Origin: a virus
Direction: 5' to 3' (one strand)
Length of the DNA: 64,000 nucleotides
Virus record (IMG/VR): IMGVR_UViG_3300036823_000383
Span: 1-64,000 of that record
Part shown: positions 6,701 through 15,521 of the stretch, piece by piece
Layout: the number at the start of each line of letters is the position of its first letter
Position numbering within the stretch: position 1 is the stretch's first letter
Program-made: the position numbers and the translations under genes
The notes under the pieces: model-generated
Seen by the model: the letters and a program-made list of their open reading frames with translations, nothing else
Told to the model about the DNA's origin: nothing
Database searches by the model: none

Positions 6701-7073
6701 GCAGATCGCGCGAGACGCGGCTCGTCTTCGGCGCGCGCTCGGGGGCTTAACGCTCTGCATCGACTGCGGCGCCGAGAGGGCAATCGGCGCCAAGGAATGC
6801 ATGGCGTGCCGCCGGTGCACCCAGTGCGGTCTGACGGGCTGCTACCGCGAGGTGTGCGGGGAGGACGCGGGCATGGAGGCCGAGCGCTTCGACGAGCAGT
6901 TCGGACGGATCACCGATGCCTCCGCGGTGGTGCTCAGCGCGCTCTCTGTGGGGCCGATCTCTATCGAGCTCCTCAAGGAACGCCCGAAGTCCGCGCCGCC
7001 GGCGTCGTCGTTTCGTCCGGAGCACCAGGCGCGGATCGAACAGGCGCGCGCGGCGCGGGAGTGGCGGCCGTGA
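6684..7073 (+). CDS. Zinc-finger-like early protein
   Basis: 129 aa. A dense Cys cluster in residues 25-58 (CIDC, CMAC, CTQC, then CYREVC) indicates one or two zinc sites, followed by a helical C-terminal region. It overlaps the previous gene by 17 bases. Likely nucleic-acid or protein binding; function unknown. Confidence 0.65.
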   Translation: MPQLTEQIARDAARLRRALGGLTLCIDCGAERAIGAKECMACRRCTQCGLTGCYREVCGEDAGMEAERFDEQFGRITDASAVVLSALSVGPISIELLKERPKSAPPASSFRPEHQARIEQARAAREWRP

Positions 7074-7411
7074 TCCCGACATCGCTCGTCGAGCTGCACC
7101 GGCTGCAGAAGGCAGCCGTGATCGCGCTGAAACCGCACTGCCTCGAGAGCCGCGTGAAGGACGCTTCGAATCGGTATGACCTCTACCTGGCTGCATGCGA
7201 GCAACGTCGCTCGCTCGTCAGCACGCGCTTCATCTCCACCCAGGTGGGGAGCCGCGACGCTGCTCGGCTGATCCGGGCGCACACCCAGGCCGCCTTCGAA
7301 GCCGTGACCGCTCTGCTCGCCGAGTGCGAGCGGGAGCTGTGCCTTTCTCCGAACCCGCAACCGACTGGAGATGCCGATGGAAACGCAATCGACCGCCCTC
7401 ACCACGACTGA
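7070..7411 (+). CDS. Small early protein, helical
   Basis: 113 aa, alpha-helical throughout, no recognised domain. GTG 7070 overlaps the previous stop (GTGA); the 3' end overlaps the next gene by 35 bases. The longer frame starting at 6797 is a shadow of the preceding gene in its first part. Confidence 0.55.
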   Translation: MIPTSLVELHRLQKAAVIALKPHCLESRVKDASNRYDLYLAACEQRRSLVSTRFISTQVGSRDAARLIRAHTQAAFEAVTALLAECERELCLSPNPQPTGDADGNAIDRPHHD

Positions 7412-8369
7412 ATCCGCGGCTCTCGCGCGCCCCGACGAGCTCACCGTCCAGGAGATCATCGCGCGCGTGGACAAGGTCAAAGAGGTCCAGAAGGCGGTGA
7501 TGCGCGATGGCGTGCACTTCGGTGTGGTGCCTGGCATCAGCAAGCCGTCCCTACTCAAGCCGGGGGCGGAAATCCTCGGAATGGCGTTCCGCCTGGCGGC
7601 GAAGTTCGTCATCACCGAGACCTTCGACGGCCCGCACCTCACCGTAAAAGCGGAATGCAATCTGATCCACGCGCCGACGGGAGCGTTCCTCGGTCAGGGC
7701 TTCGGGTCGTGCTCGACGCGCGAGAGCAAGTACGCCTGGCGCAAGGGAGAGCGCGTGTGTCCCGACTGCGGCAAGCCGGCCATCATGAAGAGCAAGTACG
7801 GCGATAACGGGGCGCAGCCGGGGTGGTTCTGCTTTGCGAAGAAGGACGGCTGCAACGCGAAGTTCGCCGCCAACGACGATCGGATCACCAGCCAAATCGC
7901 CGGACGGATCCCGAACGAGGACGTCGCCGACACCTACAACACCGTCCTGAAGATGGCGATCAAGCGGTCGCACGTCGCCGCGATCCTCTTCGTCACCTGC
8001 GCGTCCGAGATCTTCACCCAGGACGTCGAGGACATGCCCCGGGAGCAGGCCGACGATGCTGGCGACCGTCCGCAGGAGGGCGCGCGTCCCCAGGATGCAC
8101 GGCAGCAGTCCGCTCCGCGGGGACAGCAGCAGAAGACCGGTCAGCGCCCGAACAACGATGCCTCGGCGCGCGTCTCGAGGCTCATCGCGGCGTACGGCGA
8201 CGCGATCTCGACGGAGCAGCTCCAGGAGCTCAACAACGAGCGCCAAGAGCTGTGGGCCAGCCTTGGCGCGAATGACAAGCGGACGCTGAAGAGCGCTGCC
8301 GACGGCGCCGAGCAGCGCATCCGCAACTGGGACGGCCAGGGGGCGACGGGCACGGACGGGAAGCTCTGA
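7377..8369 (+). CDS. Conserved phage protein with zinc finger, possible recombination function
   Basis: 330 aa. The N-terminal region has a conserved-looking block (VMRDGVHFGVVPGISKPSLL) followed by GAEILGMAFRL. A zinc finger, CPDCGKP...CFAKKDGC, occupies about residues 122-160. Then comes a block around DTYNTVLKMAIKRSHVAA and FTQDVEDMP. The last 100 residues are Gln-rich and helical. This layout recurs in phage proteins encoded near recombination genes, and it directly precedes the SbcD/SbcC pair, so a role in ssDNA handling is plausible but unproven. ATG 7377 is preferred over ATG 7371 because GGAG lies at correct spacing for the second. Confidence 0.7.
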   Translation: METQSTALTTTESAALARPDELTVQEIIARVDKVKEVQKAVMRDGVHFGVVPGISKPSLLKPGAEILGMAFRLAAKFVITETFDGPHLTVKAECNLIHAPTGAFLGQGFGSCSTRESKYAWRKGERVCPDCGKPAIMKSKYGDNGAQPGWFCFAKKDGCNAKFAANDDRITSQIAGRIPNEDVADTYNTVLKMAIKRSHVAAILFVTCASEIFTQDVEDMPREQADDAGDRPQEGARPQDARQQSAPRGQQQKTGQRPNNDASARVSRLIAAYGDAISTEQLQELNNERQELWASLGANDKRTLKSAADGAEQRIRNWDGQGATGTDGKL

Positions 8370-8680
8370 TGCCGTCGTTCTTTGTGAAGCAACCGGACGG
8401 GCGGCTCGCTCGCTTCTCGTCCGTCGTCGACGACTTCGTGGCGTTCGACATGACGGCAGAGGAGGCCGAGCAGCTCATCCTGGACGAACTCGTCGAGGTT
8501 GCCCGGGCAACCGCCAAAGCAGCCGTTAAGCGCGGTATCGACGATGAGCTCCCGCGGCACCACGGGGTCTACGGCGATGGTCAGGCGCGCTGGCGCGACG
8601 CGCTCGAGACGGTGGAGTCGATCCACGGCAAGAACGCCAGGGCGCAGCGCGAGCGGCGACGCCTCGGGAGCGATTCGTGA
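8369..8680 (+). CDS. Small early protein upstream of sbcD-like gene
   Basis: 103 aa, polar and helical, with N-terminal FFVKQPDGRLARFSSVVDDF. Start ATG overlaps the preceding TGA (TGATG) and its stop overlaps the GTG of the SbcD-like gene. Unknown function; coupling suggests association with the recombination genes. Confidence 0.65.
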   Translation: MPSFFVKQPDGRLARFSSVVDDFVAFDMTAEEAEQLILDELVEVARATAKAAVKRGIDDELPRHHGVYGDGQARWRDALETVESIHGKNARAQRERRRLGSDS

Positions 8681-9852
8681 AGCTCGCGTTCGTCACCGAC
8701 AACCACTTCGACGAGGCGTCCCGCTTCGAGGAGACGATCCGCGTCCACGACTTCATCGCCGAGGACGCTGCGCGCCGGGGCTGCGAGGGAACGCTCCTCG
8801 GCGGGGATCTCTACGAGGGGAAGAGCAGCATCGCGGAGCGGAACGCGGCGGTCGCGTGGGTGCTGAAGATGGCGACGATCGGCCCCGTCGTCGGCGTCAA
8901 GGGCAACCACGAGATCGACGGGGACCTCGACGTCTTCAACCGGCTCCGTGGGCGCCATCCGATCCGGATCCACTCGGATCCCGACGTAGACCGCATCGGC
9001 GACGTGCTGATCGCGTGCGTGCCGTGGCCGCGGAAGGCCTCTCTGATCGCGAAGTACGGCCGGCTCGGGCTCGAGGAGAGCAACGCCAAGGCGACCGACT
9101 ACCTTCGTCAGGACTTCCGCGGGCTCGCCGAGGCTATGGACGCGCACGGGGACGCGCCGCGCATCGCGCTCGCGCACGTCATGATCGACCGAGCGACGAC
9201 GGACCACGACCAGCCGATCGTCGGCGCCGACATGGCCGTCTCGCTCGAGGAGCTCGGGCTGCTCCGAGCCCACTTCTACGCCTGCGGGCACGTGCACGCG
9301 CAGCAGGCGTTCCGCATCGGCGATGCCGATTGCATCTACGGGGGCGCGCCGAAGCACTGCAACTGGGGCGAGCCAGGCCCGAAGGGGTACGTGGTGCTCA
9401 ACGTCGAAGGCGGCCGAGTCGTCGGGTGGGAGCGGGTCGCGACCCCTGCGACGCCCATGGCGCTCGTCAACGCCACGTGGTCGGGCCCGTTGGGCCAGGA
9501 CGACGGCGGTCAGCCCCGGGGGTTCCGCGACATGAAGCGCGAGGCCTCCGTCTCCGGCGCCGAGGTCCGCGTGCGTTACGCCGTCGAAGTGAGCGACCGT
9601 GCGGTCGCCAGTCGCGCCGCCGAGGAGTATCGCGCCGAGCTCCTCGCGAACGGCGCAGTGAGCGTCATCCTCGAGGAAGAGGTCATCGCGACGACGCGCG
9701 CCCGCGTCCCCGAGATCACGAGCGCCCTGACGATCGCCGAGAAGCTCTCGACGCTTTGGGCTGCGCGCGGCGAGGAGATTCCGGCGCCGGCGCGCGAGCG
9801 GCTGTTCACGAAGGTGACTGCTCTGGAGGAGGAAGCCCGTGCTGCAGCTTGA
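8677..9852 (+). CDS. SbcD/Mre11-like nuclease (metallophosphoesterase)
   Basis: 391 aa with calcineurin-like phosphoesterase motifs in order: DNH (residues 7-9), GGDLYEG near 46, GNHEID near 76, the His of ALAHVMI near 169, and CGHVHAQ near 206. The C-terminal third is the partner-binding and capping region. SbcD proteins are Mn-dependent exo/endonucleases that act with SbcC on double-strand ends and hairpins. The SbcC-like gene follows with a 14-base overlap. Comparable phage pairs are T4 gp47/gp46 and T5 D12/D13. GTG 8677 overlaps the previous stop. Confidence 0.88.
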   Translation: MKLAFVTDNHFDEASRFEETIRVHDFIAEDAARRGCEGTLLGGDLYEGKSSIAERNAAVAWVLKMATIGPVVGVKGNHEIDGDLDVFNRLRGRHPIRIHSDPDVDRIGDVLIACVPWPRKASLIAKYGRLGLEESNAKATDYLRQDFRGLAEAMDAHGDAPRIALAHVMIDRATTDHDQPIVGADMAVSLEELGLLRAHFYACGHVHAQQAFRIGDADCIYGGAPKHCNWGEPGPKGYVVLNVEGGRVVGWERVATPATPMALVNATWSGPLGQDDGGQPRGFRDMKREASVSGAEVRVRYAVEVSDRAVASRAAEEYRAELLANGAVSVILEEEVIATTRARVPEITSALTIAEKLSTLWAARGEEIPAPARERLFTKVTALEEEARAAA

Positions 9853-12286
9853 GCGCGTCGAGTATCACAACGTCGGTCCGTTCTCGGACTTCGTCGTCGA
9901 TCTGTCGAAGTACGCCGACAAGCTCCTGATCGCCGTCTGCGGCGAAAACGGGGTGGGGAAGTCCTTCTTCCTCGAGTCCGCGTTCGCCGGTGCGATGTAT
10001 CGGACGATGCCCACTCAGGGCACGCTCGTGAAGCGAGCCACGGCGAAGGACTCGTGGATGCAATCCACGCTCGTGAACGGTGCTACGCGGACGTTTCGGC
10101 ATGTCCTCGACGGCGTGTCCGGCAAGTCCGAGGCCGTCGTCCTCGACGAGCATGGCATCTCGGTCCTGCCGGACTCGAAGGTGCGGTCGTTCGACGCTTG
10201 GGCGGCGAAGCACTGCCCGCCGCCGGAGGTCACGTTCGCCTCGCTCTTCGCCGCGCAGAACTCATCGGGGTTCCTCGGCGCGAAGCCCGCTGAGCGCAAG
10301 GCCATCCTGCTCCGGGTGCTCGGCATCGAGCGGCTCGAGCTCCTCGCCGCTCGCGCCCGCGAGCACGTCCGCGACACGCGGGTTGCGATCAACACGCTCA
10401 CCAGCCGGATCGACGACGAGAAGCGGCGCGCCACCGGCGATCCGGCCGAGATCGAGAAGGAATTAGACGCAGCTCGAGCCGGCGTCGCGACCGCTGAGCA
10501 GTCCCTTGTCGCCGCCCGTGCTGCTGTCGATGCCGCGCGAGCGGGCGCCGTGCTCATCGAGCAGCGGACCTGGGAGTTCAACGCCGTCCGAGACCGCCGT
10601 GAGGAACTCTTTACACGCCTTGCGGCGAAGCGCTCGGAGATCGCTGACATCGAGGAACGGATCGCCAACAACCGGAACATCCTCATCGACGCGGTGAAGA
10701 TCCGCGCGGCAGAGACTCGGCTCGTCGAACTCCGCGCCGAAGCTGCATCGCTCGAGACGTCGGTTCGGACGCACGAAGTCGCTCGCCTTACCGCGGTGCG
10801 GGAGCGCGACGGGCACGAGCGTTCGCGAGTCGCCGCAGAGGGCAGGGCAGCCGACGCGCGGGCTCGGCGCGCTCGGGCCGAGAAGCGGCTCGCGGATCGG
10901 TCGGTCATCGAGGAGGCCGCCCGCGTCCTCCCAGCCCGGCGTGAGGCGCTCGCGTCCGCGACGGAGGCCGTCGAAGCAGCTCGTCAGGCGCTCGAGGAGC
11001 TCCGCGGGCAGCGCCTCGACGGCGCCGCGGAGCGGATCGGTTCGCTCCGCCAGGGTCTGACGAACATCGCCGGGGATTGGGAACCGGACACGGGACTCGA
11101 TTACGCCAAGCAGGAAGCACTCAATCGCCTCTCACTCGATGACGATGCGGTCGAGGAGGCGAGAGAATTCCCAGCCCGGCTCCGAGCTGCCGAGCAGGCC
11201 GTCCGCGAGGCGGATGACGCCAGGGCGCACGAGGAAATCGCCGTCCGTCGGTTCGAGCCACTCGCGGCCCGCGTCAGCGATCTGGCTGCTGCCGAGCAGG
11301 ATACGAAGGACGCTGACGAGGCGGCGAACAAGGCCATCGAGGAGGCCGACGCCGCGAGAGTCGCCCGAGGACTGGCGGATGCGACGGCCGTGGACCGTGA
11401 GGAGCAGCGTGCCGCCGCGCAGGCCCGGGTGGTGGTGCTCGACCAGGAGATCGCCGTCGCCGTTCCGCTGGCCGCGCGAGTGACGAAGCTCGCCGAAGCA
11501 ACGGCGCGCATCGCGACCCACGAGCAACGTCTCGCGTCCGTCCGAGCGGAGCTCGCTCAGATCGATACCGACCTGACGGCCACACCCGAGCCGTCGGCGC
11601 CTCCCCCGATTCCCGACGTCGCTGCGTGCGCGTCAGCCGCGGACGCCGCGGAGAGCGAGGCGAGGCGCGCCGCGACGTCAGTCGCAGCCCTGGAGCAGCG
11701 TCTCGCGGACGCCCGCGCCTCCGAGGAGCGCCTCGCCGTTCTCACGAACGAACGAGGGGAGCACGACGACGAGCTCGCGGAGTGGACCCGGCTCGCCGCG
11801 GACATCGGGCGGGACGGCATCCAGGCGCTCGAGATCGACGCCGCCGGGCCCGAGCTCACGGAGATGGTGAACGACCTGCTCCATTCGTGCTTCGGCACTC
11901 GCTGGACGATATCCATCGAGACAACGCGGCTCTCGGCCGACGGCAAGCGTCAGCTCGAAGGCTGCGAGGTGATGGTGATCGACACGGTGTCCGGGCGCAC
12001 CGCCGAGGCGGCCGACTTCAGCGGCGGTGAGAAAGCCATTCTTGAGACGGCGACGAGTCTCGGCCTGATGATGCTCGCCTGCAAGCGGGCGGGGTCGAAG
12101 GACTGCACTCTCGTCCGTGACGAGTCCGGCGCGGCCGTCTCGAAGGGCAACGTGCGGGCCTACGTGGCGATGCTCCGGCGGGCCGCGGAGCGTGTCGGCG
12201 CGCGTCACGTCCTGCTCGTCTCGCACGTGCCCGAGGTGGTCGAGCTGTGCGACGACCGCATCAACATCCCGAGAGCGGCGGCGTGA
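9839..12286 (+). CDS. SbcC/Rad50-like ATPase
   Basis: 815 aa. Walker A GENGVGKS at residues 35-42, long Ala/Glu/Arg coiled coil from about 170 to 660, ABC signature FSGGEKA near 727, and a D-E pair after it (LVRDESGAA) as Walker B. It should drive DNA-end tethering and unwinding for the SbcD-like nuclease encoded just before. It is short for the family, and I see no CxxC zinc hook in the coiled coil (only a lone Cys in the DVAACASAAD segment). Dimerisation may therefore differ from Rad50. Confidence 0.85.
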   Translation: MLQLERVEYHNVGPFSDFVVDLSKYADKLLIAVCGENGVGKSFFLESAFAGAMYRTMPTQGTLVKRATAKDSWMQSTLVNGATRTFRHVLDGVSGKSEAVVLDEHGISVLPDSKVRSFDAWAAKHCPPPEVTFASLFAAQNSSGFLGAKPAERKAILLRVLGIERLELLAARAREHVRDTRVAINTLTSRIDDEKRRATGDPAEIEKELDAARAGVATAEQSLVAARAAVDAARAGAVLIEQRTWEFNAVRDRREELFTRLAAKRSEIADIEERIANNRNILIDAVKIRAAETRLVELRAEAASLETSVRTHEVARLTAVRERDGHERSRVAAEGRAADARARRARAEKRLADRSVIEEAARVLPARREALASATEAVEAARQALEELRGQRLDGAAERIGSLRQGLTNIAGDWEPDTGLDYAKQEALNRLSLDDDAVEEAREFPARLRAAEQAVREADDARAHEEIAVRRFEPLAARVSDLAAAEQDTKDADEAANKAIEEADAARVARGLADATAVDREEQRAAAQARVVVLDQEIAVAVPLAARVTKLAEATARIATHEQRLASVRAELAQIDTDLTATPEPSAPPPIPDVAACASAADAAESEARRAATSVAALEQRLADARASEERLAVLTNERGEHDDELAEWTRLAADIGRDGIQALEIDAAGPELTEMVNDLLHSCFGTRWTISIETTRLSADGKRQLEGCEVMVIDTVSGRTAEAADFSGGEKAILETATSLGLMMLACKRAGSKDCTLVRDESGAAVSKGNVRAYVAMLRRAAERVGARHVLLVSHVPEVVELCDDRINIPRAAA

Positions 12287-12471
12287 ACGCGCAGTGGTTC
12301 GAAGTGACGACGGTTCTCGGCAAGACGTTCCGCGTGCTCGTCGTCAACGAGCGCGTTGCCGCGACGACGTGTCCGGAGGAGGCCGACGTCGGGTCGCTCT
12401 GGGCGGACGAGTGCCGCGACTTCGACCTGGCGGGCTGGACCGTGCGCCAGCTCCCGAGGGATCGGTCGTGA
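12283..12471 (+). CDS. Small early protein
   Basis: 62 aa starting at GTG 12283, overlapping the SbcC-like stop (GTGA). Beta-rich and acidic (TVLGKTFRVLVVNERVAATT). No family recognised. Confidence 0.6.
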   Translation: MNAQWFEVTTVLGKTFRVLVVNERVAATTCPEEADVGSLWADECRDFDLAGWTVRQLPRDRS

Positions 12472-12659
12472 CCTGGTTCCGCTGCACCTGGGTCGACCGG
12501 TGCGAGACGTACGTCCGCATGGTCGCGGTTGCCGAAGGCCGCATCGCGGGCAGCGACATCGCTTACCCGTTCGGATTCGGCAGGGAGTGGAAGGAGGCCA
12601 GCGCCTTCGCTCTCCGGATGGGGTGGACGATCGAGCGTCTCGAGCCGGCCGAGGAATGA
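12468..12659 (+). CDS. Small early protein
   Basis: 63 aa, start GTG 12468 overlapping the preceding TGA; stop overlaps the ATG of the HNH gene. Contains an aromatic-rich segment (DIAYPFGFGREWKEASAF). Unknown function. Confidence 0.6.
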   Translation: MTWFRCTWVDRCETYVRMVAVAEGRIAGSDIAYPFGFGREWKEASAFALRMGWTIERLEPAEE

Positions 12660-13033
12660 ACAAGAAGTGGCTCCTATCCAAGGACATCTACGGTCGCGAG
12701 CACGACCCGATCACGCGCGAGCGCGATCCCGAATCCGATCCGAAGCACCTCGCGTGGATCCGTTCGCTCCCGTGCGCTGTGCTCGCACATCCGTTGCCAG
12801 GCTCGACGCGGTGCCGCTTCCCGGTCGAGGCGCATCATCCGACGGGGGCAGGCCTGGCACTACGCGATGGGGACGCGGGCGCGATCCCGCTGTGCGGAAA
12901 ACATCATCGCGAGGAGCTGCACCTCTTCGCCGGATCGTTCCTCGGCTGGTCGAAAGAACGCATCCACGAGTGGGAGCGCGCGATGTCTGACTTGTACGAG
13001 CGCCTTGGGGTGCTGCGAAGGGAACTGCGATGA
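12656..13033 (+). CDS. HNH-type nuclease-like protein (DUF968-like)
   Basis: 125 aa. The pattern EAHHPTGAGL...AIPLCGKHHREELH (about residues 60-92) matches the H-H ... C-x2-HH metal-binding core of phage HNH proteins of the DUF968 type. Such proteins are nucleases or Holliday-junction-associated factors in lambdoid phages. ATG 12656 overlaps the previous stop (ATGA). The downstream helix (LGWSKERIHEWERA) completes the domain. Confidence 0.72.
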   Translation: MNKKWLLSKDIYGREHDPITRERDPESDPKHLAWIRSLPCAVLAHPLPGSTRCRFPVEAHHPTGAGLALRDGDAGAIPLCGKHHREELHLFAGSFLGWSKERIHEWERAMSDLYERLGVLRRELR

Positions 13034-13935
13034 GCGAACGAGCCGGCTACCTCCACGTCCACGACATGAGCGTGCACGTGTGGGAGGACACCGTCGAAGA
13101 GAAGGGGATCCGTGAAGTGTACGGTTCGATCCTCGCTGGCCTCCGAGGAAGGGGCTTCGCGACGAGACGCGACCCCGACGTGGAAAGGAGATGGCCCACG
13201 CTCGCCCCGTGGAATCACGTGGGCGAGAAGCGTGGCATCGAGTTCCACGCGAACACCTCGGGGCGGCACATCGAGCTGAGCTTCTTTCAAAACGTCAACC
13301 GCGGGCCGAACCCGAACTCCAACGGGGGCCGCTACGACTTCGACAAGTTCGCTCGACTGCCTCGGTACATGCGTCTGCACGCCGTCGCCGAAGTCGTGGC
13401 GGTGCTTGAGAAGCTGCGCCTGAACTATGGCTACGCGCTGAGCGCCGCACTCCGGAGCTCTGAGCCACTCGGGCGCGCCGTACTCCGCGTGCAGGAAGGT
13501 CGCCTCGACGAGGGCGATGCACTTGGCGCGTTCAACCGTTCGTGGTCGGCAGATCGTTTCGTCCGTGGCCCGGACGGCTGGCCCGCGAAGAGCGAGTTCA
13601 AGTCGTGGCCCTACTACGACCGAGACGGCATCGAGCTGCAGAGCGGTGACGTCCGGTACGCTCGCGTCGATGGGCGGCTCGTCCGTGGGACGGCGCACCC
13701 CGGCGTAAACGGGCAGTGGTTCCTCGTCTCACACGGCGAAAGCCTCGGCTCGCACCTGCACGCGAAGGCCCTCTTTCGGTGCGAGCACCCGGAGCTGGAG
13801 CCACGACGCCTCGTCCTGGGGCAGCCCGAGCGGCTTCATCGTGAGCTCGAAAAGCTGACCAAGGCGCGGTCGTATCGGCGAGTTGCCGCCGTGGGTGCGA
13901 CGCTCGCCCGCCTCGAATCGGGAGCGGCAGCGTGA
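13030..13935 (+). CDS. Conserved-looking early protein, unknown
   Basis: 301 aa, soluble. N-terminal two-thirds has the composition of a globular fold with a distinctive EFHANTSGRHIELSFFQNVN stretch near residue 71. A second region near 225-245 (VRGTAHPGVNGQWFLVSHGE) resembles a small beta barrel. It overlaps the HNH gene upstream and the methyltransferase downstream by four bases each. No family assigned. Confidence 0.65.
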   Translation: MSERAGYLHVHDMSVHVWEDTVEEKGIREVYGSILAGLRGRGFATRRDPDVERRWPTLAPWNHVGEKRGIEFHANTSGRHIELSFFQNVNRGPNPNSNGGRYDFDKFARLPRYMRLHAVAEVVAVLEKLRLNYGYALSAALRSSEPLGRAVLRVQEGRLDEGDALGAFNRSWSADRFVRGPDGWPAKSEFKSWPYYDRDGIELQSGDVRYARVDGRLVRGTAHPGVNGQWFLVSHGESLGSHLHAKALFRCEHPELEPRRLVLGQPERLHRELEKLTKARSYRRVAAVGATLARLESGAAA

Positions 13936-15521
13936 GACCTCCTGTCCTACGCGCCACGTTCGAGCCCACCGAGATGCTCGTCGACAACTTCGCCGGGGGC
14001 GGCGGGGCGTCCGAGGGTATCAAACGCGCCGTCCGCGCCCCGGACGTCGCGATCAATCACAACCCGGTCGCGCTCGCGATGCACCGCGCGAACCATCCAG
14101 AGACGCGGCACTACTGCGAAGACATCTGGGCAGCGGAGCCGCGCGAGGTGTGCTCCGGGCGTCGCGTCGGTTGGATCTGGTTCTCGCCCGACTGCACGTT
14201 CTTCTCAAAGGCTCGCGGAGCGAAGCCGATGCGGGACGCCGAGAGACGCGTGCGCGGGCTGGCATGGGTCGTTCCTCGCTGGATCCGAGCGGTGTGGCCT
14301 CGCGGGTTCCTGCTCGAAAACGTCGAAGAGTTCGAGGATTGGGGACCGCTCGGAGAAGATGGGCTTCCTGACAAGGGGCGCGCCGGGCGCACGTTCCGCG
14401 CGTGGGTCGCGCAGATCCGCGGGCTTGGGTACGCCGTCGAGTGGCGTCAACTCGTTTGCGCGGACTACGGCTCGCCGACTACTCGAAAGCGGCTGTACCT
14501 CATCGGTCGCCGCGACGGTCAGCCGATCGTTTGGCCGGAGCCGACGCACGGAAAGCATCGTCCGCAGCCGTGGCGCGCGACGTCCGAGATCATCGATTGG
14601 AGCCTCCCCGTCCGGTCGGTCTTCGGTCGCAAGAAACCGCTGGCGGAAGCGACGATGCGTCGAATCGCGAAGGGCCTGCAGCGCTACGTCGTCAATGCGC
14701 CGAACCCGTTCGTGATTCCCGTGACGCACCAGGGTGACTCCCGCGTGTATTCGATCGACGGTCCGTTGCCCACGGTGACGGGCGCGCACCGCGGCGAGCT
14801 TGCTCTGGTCAATCCGTTCGTCGTTCGGACCGGGCACTACTCCACCAAAACGGGCGCCGGCATCGAAGAAGGGCGCGGATGCGGCACCTTCCGGGGGCAG
14901 CCTCTCGACACGCCCCTCGGGACGATCTGCCGAACGAATGACAAGAACCTCGTCTGTCCGATTATCACGAAGCACTACGGCGACCCGGACCGAGTCGCTG
15001 GAGGCGGGACCGTAGTCGGGCACTCCGTCGATCGCCCGCTCGGGACGGTGACGTCACGGGACCACCACTCGCTGACAACGGCCTGGCTCACGAAGTACTA
15101 CGGCACGGCAACCGGCTCGTCGATGGACGCGCCGCTGCCCACGATCACTGCGAACGATCGCGGGGGCGGCCACCTCGCCGAGGTCCGGGCCTTCCTGATC
15201 AAGTACTACGGCGCGCAGTCCGGACAGCAGCAAAGCCTGTTCGACCCACTGCACACGGTGACGAGCAAGGCGCGCTTCGCCCTCGTGACGGTGTACGGGG
15301 AACTCTACGAGATCGTCGACATTGGGATGCGAATGCTGGCGCCTCGCGAGCTGTTCAGCGCGCAAGGCTTCGGCCCCGAGTACATCATCGATCTGGAGCA
15401 CAACGGGAAGCGGCTCACGAAAAGTGACCAGACAGAGCTCTGCGGCAACAGCCAGAGCCCCGACGTCGCCGAGGCACTCCTCGCGGCAAACACGGGACGG
15501 ACCAGGTCGGTGGCAGCGTGA
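13932..15521 (+). CDS. C5-cytosine DNA methyltransferase
   Basis: 529 aa. SAM-binding motif I DNFAGGGGASEGI (18-30), catalytic Cys88 in SPDCTFFS, motif VI LLENVEEF (128-135), motif VIII TTRKRLYLIGR (about 179-189), and C-terminal motif X (ELCGNSQSPDVAEA). Between VIII and X the target-recognition region holds about five degenerate repeats of the form D-x-PL-x-T(V/I)T ... TKYYG. These occur near DGPLPTVTG, DTPLGTICR, DRPLGTVTS, DAPLPTITA and DPLHTVTS. Probably protects phage DNA from host restriction. GTG 13932 is coupled to the previous gene, and its stop overlaps the Mom-like gene. Confidence 0.88.
   Translation: MRPPVLRATFEPTEMLVDNFAGGGGASEGIKRAVRAPDVAINHNPVALAMHRANHPETRHYCEDIWAAEPREVCSGRRVGWIWFSPDCTFFSKARGAKPMRDAERRVRGLAWVVPRWIRAVWPRGFLLENVEEFEDWGPLGEDGLPDKGRAGRTFRAWVAQIRGLGYAVEWRQLVCADYGSPTTRKRLYLIGRRDGQPIVWPEPTHGKHRPQPWRATSEIIDWSLPVRSVFGRKKPLAEATMRRIAKGLQRYVVNAPNPFVIPVTHQGDSRVYSIDGPLPTVTGAHRGELALVNPFVVRTGHYSTKTGAGIEEGRGCGTFRGQPLDTPLGTICRTNDKNLVCPIITKHYGDPDRVAGGGTVVGHSVDRPLGTVTSRDHHSLTTAWLTKYYGTATGSSMDAPLPTITANDRGGGHLAEVRAFLIKYYGAQSGQQQSLFDPLHTVTSKARFALVTVYGELYEIVDIGMRMLAPRELFSAQGFGPEYIIDLEHNGKRLTKSDQTELCGNSQSPDVAEALLAANTGRTRSVAA

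Noticed and set aside
8499-9929. 476-aa plus-strand frame
   Set aside because: Out-of-frame shadow of the SbcD-like gene, more than 25% Arg by eye.
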